From NCBI RefSeq assembly GCF_000255295.1, contig NC_017030.1:5766001-5830000 (forward strand): a stretch of DNA of 64,000 nt. The letters are read 5' to 3'. The notes under the pieces are model-generated. The model worked only from the letters and a program-made list of their open reading frames with translations, was not told the DNA's origin and ran no database searches. The stretch comes from Corallococcus coralloides DSM 2259. GTDB taxonomy: Bacteria; Myxococcota; Myxococcia; Myxococcales; Myxococcaceae. Of the stretch, positions 60,849 to 64,000 are shown piece by piece. The position numbers and the translations under genes are program-made. Positions within the stretch are counted from its first letter, which is position 1, and every line of letters starts with the position of its first letter.

Positions 60849-63263
60849 TCACGTCTTGGGCCAGGTGAAGCGGAACGCCGCTCCCTCGCCCGGCACGGAG
60901 TCCACCCAGGCCCGGCCGCCGCGGGTTTCGATGATCTTCCGCACCACGGACAGCCCGATGCCGGTGCCCTCGACCTTGTCGCGGCTCTCCAGCGTCTGGA
61001 AGATGCCCCAGATGCGCTCGTGGAACTCCGGTGCGATGCCCGGGCCGTTGTCCGCGACGGTGAACTCGTACTGCTCCCCCGCGTCCCGCCACGTCACCTG
61101 GATGCGCGGATCCGGCCGGTGCAGGCGGGTGAACTTGAGCGCGTTCCCGATGAGGTTCAGGAACACCTGCTGCAGCTTCACGCGCTCGGCGCTCACCGTG
61201 GGCGAGCCCGGCTGCACCTTCACCTCCGCTTCGGGCGGCGGGGCCAGCAACTCCACCACCTCCTTGAGCAGGGCGCCTGTGTCCACGGCGGCCGGATCAC
61301 TCAGCTTGCCCGCGCGGGAATAGGTGAGGATGCCGTCGATGAGCGCCTCCATGCGGTGCACGCGGCCGTGCAGGAGCGTGATGAACTCACGCGCCTCGAC
61401 GGTGAGGTTGGAGCCCAGCTCCTCCTTGAGCCACTCCGCCAGGTTGGCGATGCCGCGCAGCGGCGCCTTGAGGTCGTGCGAGGCCACGTAGGCGAACTGA
61501 TCCAGCTCGCGGTTGGACTGCTCCAGCGCCTGGGTGAGCCGCACCAGCTCCCGCGTCCGCTCCTCCGCCTGCTGGCGGGAGCGCACCATGTCGGTGACCT
61601 CCACCGCATGGGTCATGACGCCGAAGGTCTCCCCGTCCTCGTCGATGAGCGGCTGGTAGACGAAGTTGAAGTACGCGTCGTCCACCCGGCCGAAGCGCGC
61701 GACCCGCACGGGCACCTCGTTCCCGACGAAGGGCTGCTTCGTGGCGTACACCTGGTCGTAGAGCTCGAAGAGGCCCTGGCCCGCCAGGTCCGGGAACGCG
61801 TCCGGGATGGTCTTCCCCACCAGGGGGCGGTTGCCCGTCATCTGATCGTAGCCCGGGTTGACCACCTGGATGACGTGCTGGGGCCCGCGGGCCACCATGA
61901 TGGAGGCGGGCGCCTGCATGAAGACCTGGGTCAGCCGGTTGCGCTCCAGCTCCAGCTGCTGCTCCAGGCGGTGCTGCTGGGTGATGTCACGCAGGGTGAG
62001 CACCACGCCCAGATGGACGCGGGTGTCGGTGTACACCGGGACGGCGCTGCCCTGGACGCGCTGCCTGTGGCCGTCGGACGTGTGGATGTTCCACACCTCG
62101 TTGAGGACGCGCTCCCCCCGCCCCGCCCGCGCCGGGGGCAGCTCGTCGGCGGAGAGCGGCGTGCCGTCCACCCGCTCCTGTCGGAAGCCCTGGGCGGCGA
62201 AGGGCTCGCCCACGCGCAGGCCCGGGTAGAGCGTCCGGGCCATCTCGTTGATGAAGCTGACGCGGCCCGCGGTGTCGAAGGTGATCACCGCGTCGGCGAT
62301 GTGGCCCAGCATCGCGACGCGCTCGGCCGCCAGCGCTTCGATGCTCCTGCGCGCCAGCACCTGCTCCGTGGTCTCCACCGCGTGCGCCATGATGCCGAAC
62401 ACGCTTCCGCTCGCGTCCTTGAGCGGCTGGTAGACGAAGTCCACGTAGACGTCCTCCACCGCCCCGGTGCCCTTGCGGTCCAGGCGGACCAGTGCGTCGT
62501 GCGCGATGTAGGGCTTGCCGGTGGACCTCACGTTGTCCAGCAGCTGCAGGAAGCCCTGATCCCCGATCTCGGGCAGGGCCTCGCGCAGGGGCTTGCCGAT
62601 CAGGTCCCGGTTGCCTGTCAGCTGCTGGTACAGCGGGTTGGAGACGGTGAAGCAGTGCTCGGGCCCCTCCAGCACGGCGATGACGGCCGGGGCCTGCATG
62701 AAGACCTCGTACAGGCGCTCGCGCTCCGCCCGCGCCTCCGCCAGCGCGCGGTCGCGCTCGTTGCGCGCCCGGACCTCCCGGGTCACGTCGAAGATGGAGA
62801 CGAGGACGCCGCCCACGGCGCCCGTCTCGTCGCGGACCGGGCTGTAGCAGAGCGTGAGGAAGTACTCCTCCGGGTAGCCGTGCGGCGCGAGCGGGTACAT
62901 CCGCTCCTCGTACGTGACCGTCTCCCCGTTGAAGATGCGCGGGTAGATGGTCTCGTTGATGTGCCACACCTCCGGCCAGCACTCCTTGTTGCCCTGCCCC
63001 AGGCCCCCGGGGTGCTTGGTGCCCATGAGCAGGCGGTAGCCGTCGTTGTAGAACTGGTAGAGCTGTGGCCCCCACAGGACGATGAGCGGGAACTGCGAGC
63101 CCAGCACCATGCTCACCGCGGTCTTGAGGCTCTGGGGCCAGCCGTCCACGGGGCCCAGCGGATGCGCGCTCCAGTCCTTCGCCCGGCACAGCGCGCCCAG
63201 CTCTCCGCCATCGGGGAAGACCCGGGCCGCTGCGTCGGTTGCTGGCTTCCACTGCACGGTCAT
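60849..63263 (-). CDS. Multi-PAS sensor histidine kinase
   Basis: This 804-residue soluble kinase has about four PAS-type domains in the first 570 residues (for example GNRDLIGKPLREALPE, FDTAGRVSFINEMARTLYP, GNRPLVGKTIPDAFPD). HisKA follows with phospho-acceptor H596 (FAYVASHDLKAPL), then the ATPase domain with NLIGNALKF, DNGPGIAPE and GTGIGLSVV. No membrane helix is evident, so it senses a cytoplasmic signal such as redox, light or a ligand via PAS. The single-domain response regulator starts the transcript one base upstream of this ATG. Length and motif order are normal. Confidence 0.92.
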   Translation of the reverse strand: MTVQWKPATDAAARVFPDGGELGALCRAKDWSAHPLGPVDGWPQSLKTAVSMVLGSQFPLIVLWGPQLYQFYNDGYRLLMGTKHPGGLGQGNKECWPEVWHINETIYPRIFNGETVTYEERMYPLAPHGYPEEYFLTLCYSPVRDETGAVGGVLVSIFDVTREVRARNERDRALAEARAERERLYEVFMQAPAVIAVLEGPEHCFTVSNPLYQQLTGNRDLIGKPLREALPEIGDQGFLQLLDNVRSTGKPYIAHDALVRLDRKGTGAVEDVYVDFVYQPLKDASGSVFGIMAHAVETTEQVLARRSIEALAAERVAMLGHIADAVITFDTAGRVSFINEMARTLYPGLRVGEPFAAQGFRQERVDGTPLSADELPPARAGRGERVLNEVWNIHTSDGHRQRVQGSAVPVYTDTRVHLGVVLTLRDITQQHRLEQQLELERNRLTQVFMQAPASIMVARGPQHVIQVVNPGYDQMTGNRPLVGKTIPDAFPDLAGQGLFELYDQVYATKQPFVGNEVPVRVARFGRVDDAYFNFVYQPLIDEDGETFGVMTHAVEVTDMVRSRQQAEERTRELVRLTQALEQSNRELDQFAYVASHDLKAPLRGIANLAEWLKEELGSNLTVEAREFITLLHGRVHRMEALIDGILTYSRAGKLSDPAAVDTGALLKEVVELLAPPPEAEVKVQPGSPTVSAERVKLQQVFLNLIGNALKFTRLHRPDPRIQVTWRDAGEQYEFTVADNGPGIAPEFHERIWGIFQTLESRDKVEGTGIGLSVVRKIIETRGGRAWVDSVPGEGAAFRFTWPKT

Positions 63264-63264
63264 G

Positions 63265-63696
63265 TCAGGGCATCTCCACGAGGGTCCAGTACTTGTTGAG
63301 CGTGGCCATGACCTCCACGAAGTTGATGAAGGTGACGGGCTTGAGCAGGTAGCCGGCGACGTTCAGGTTGTACGCGTCGATCTTGTCCCGCTCGTCCGCG
63401 GACGTGGTGAGCACCACCACGGAGACGGTCCGCAGCTCCGGATCCGCGCGCAGCACGCGCAGGAACTCGATGCCGTTCATCTTCGGGAGGTTCAAGTCCA
63501 GCAGCACCAGCCGGCGCCCCTCGGGCACCGCGCCGTTGCGCAGCATCTCCAGGCCCTCCAGCCCATTGGTGGCCACGTAGAGGGGGTTGGCGATGTGGTT
63601 CTTCTGGAAGGCGCGGCGGACGTTCATCACGTCCACTTCGTCGTCTTCAATCAGCAGGATGTGCAGCGTCCTGTCACCGGAGGTAGCGGTGGTCAT
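63265..63696 (-). CDS. Single-domain response regulator (Rcp1/CheY-like)
   Basis: The 143-residue protein is a receiver domain alone: acidic pocket IEDDEVD, phospho-acceptor D67 (LVLLDLNLPKM), conserved T/S in VVLTTSADE and K in YLLKPVTFINF. The F/N-rich end and lack of an output domain are typical of Rcp1-type regulators encoded with PAS/phytochrome-type kinases. It should relay phosphate from the adjacent kinase, whose ATG follows its stop by one base. I chose ATG 63696 because the receiver fold starts just after it. Confidence 0.9.
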   Translation of the reverse strand: MTTATSGDRTLHILLIEDDEVDVMNVRRAFQKNHIANPLYVATNGLEGLEMLRNGAVPEGRRLVLLDLNLPKMNGIEFLRVLRADPELRTVSVVVLTTSADERDKIDAYNLNVAGYLLKPVTFINFVEVMATLNKYWTLVEMP

Positions 63697-63944
63697 GCCT
63701 GAGCCTTTCGAGCCTGCGCGGCGTCCAGACCCAAGAGGAGCCCGAGCACGCTGGCATCTAGCGTTCGCTTCCGTGCGGATATCAGGCACGTTCGGGCAAC
63801 TGTCTGCTTCCTGACGCGACTCTTCGCACGCCTGCTCGGGAAGGCGCCTGGAGAGTGTCGACCATCCTTCACTTCGCGCCCATGGGTTGAGGGCCCTCGC
63901 GCGGGGACGGTATGGCGATAGGCCCTGTGCGCCGTCCCCCTCCC

Positions 63945-64000
63945 ATGGATGACTCCCAGAAAACAAAGGATGCGCTCCTCGAGGAGCTCCAGGACTTGCG
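63945..64000 (+). CDS. Start of a divergent gene, cut by the window edge
   Basis: An ATG at 63945 opens a frame with an acidic, helical start (MDDSQKTKDALLEELQDL...). The LLEELQ-type coiled-coil start is common in PAS or GAF hybrid kinases that sit beside such response regulators, but only 18 codons are visible. Partial; identity is open. Confidence 0.4.
   Translation, partial: MDDSQKTKDALLEELQDL

Noticed and set aside
61020..63299. Long open frame (759 codons) opposite the PAS histidine kinase
   Set aside because: Antisense shadow of a well-supported kinase; arginine/leucine/histidine-rich with no family features.

Overview
The window reads as chromosome from a high-GC deltaproteobacterium of the myxobacterial type (Myxococcaceae; Corallococcus or Myxococcus would fit). 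This is an inference from several traits. Third codon positions are extremely G/C-rich, so long false antisense ORFs lie opposite most genes. There are several secreted or lipoprotein HExxHxxGxxH peptidases of the kind myxobacteria carry in numbers, a MopE-like calcium/copper-motif lipoprotein, a very large SpvB/RHS lipoprotein, many two-component and one-component regulators, and short regulons rather than long operons. About 50 protein genes and one tRNA gene are supported. No rRNA, CRISPR array or intact insertion sequence was seen.

Layout. 0-10 kb: an OmpA-like envelope protein, a small secreted protein, a glycoside hydrolase family 16 gene broken by a one-base frameshift, an imine-reductase-like dehydrogenase, an M57-like metallopeptidase lipoprotein, a zinc alcohol dehydrogenase, an M28 peptidase and a membrane pyrophosphatase whose selectivity residues are of the K+-dependent class. 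10-20.8 kb: a solitary ATPase-TOPRIM (OLD-like) protein of lower GC, a gluzincin/TPR lipoprotein, a membrane alpha/beta hydrolase, a four-haem cytochrome c with a small membrane partner, an SDR pair, and a TetR/saccharopine-dehydrogenase-like pair with a perfect 18-bp operator. 20.9-31.2 kb: envelope and secreted proteins, including MopE-like and zinc-protease lipoproteins and the 2160-residue SpvB/RHS protein. 31.3-33.8 kb: a clearly lower-GC islet holding a PD-(D/E)XK-like protein, an unknown protein and a P-loop kinase-like protein. 33.9-50.4 kb: housekeeping and regulatory genes, a two-component system, an HNH-like toxin with its SMI1 immunity protein, two LysR units, an APC permease, a DEAD-box helicase and a CRP/thioredoxin-reductase fusion next to its usual UBP zinc-finger partner. 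50.4-53.1 kb: membrane and small secreted proteins, including a strictly periodic CX3C peptide, then tRNA-Arg(CCU) with its promoter and terminator. 53.1-60.8 kb: six tightly coupled minus-strand genes (acyltransferase-like, condensation/wax-synthase-like, isoprenylcysteine-methyltransferase-like, fatty acid desaturase, CapA-like phosphoesterase, haem-oxygenase-like diiron oxidase) with a divergent metallo-beta-lactamase-fold gene. 60.8-64 kb: a response regulator, a multi-PAS histidine kinase and the start of a gene cut by the window edge.

The best candidate for an undescribed system is the six-gene lipid-type operon at 53.1-58.85 kb. It combines acyl transfer, methylation, desaturation and a diiron oxidase with no PKS or NRPS megasynthase. 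Secondary candidates are the low-GC islet at 31.3-33.8 kb, the solitary ATPase-TOPRIM gene and the CX3C-periodic peptide.
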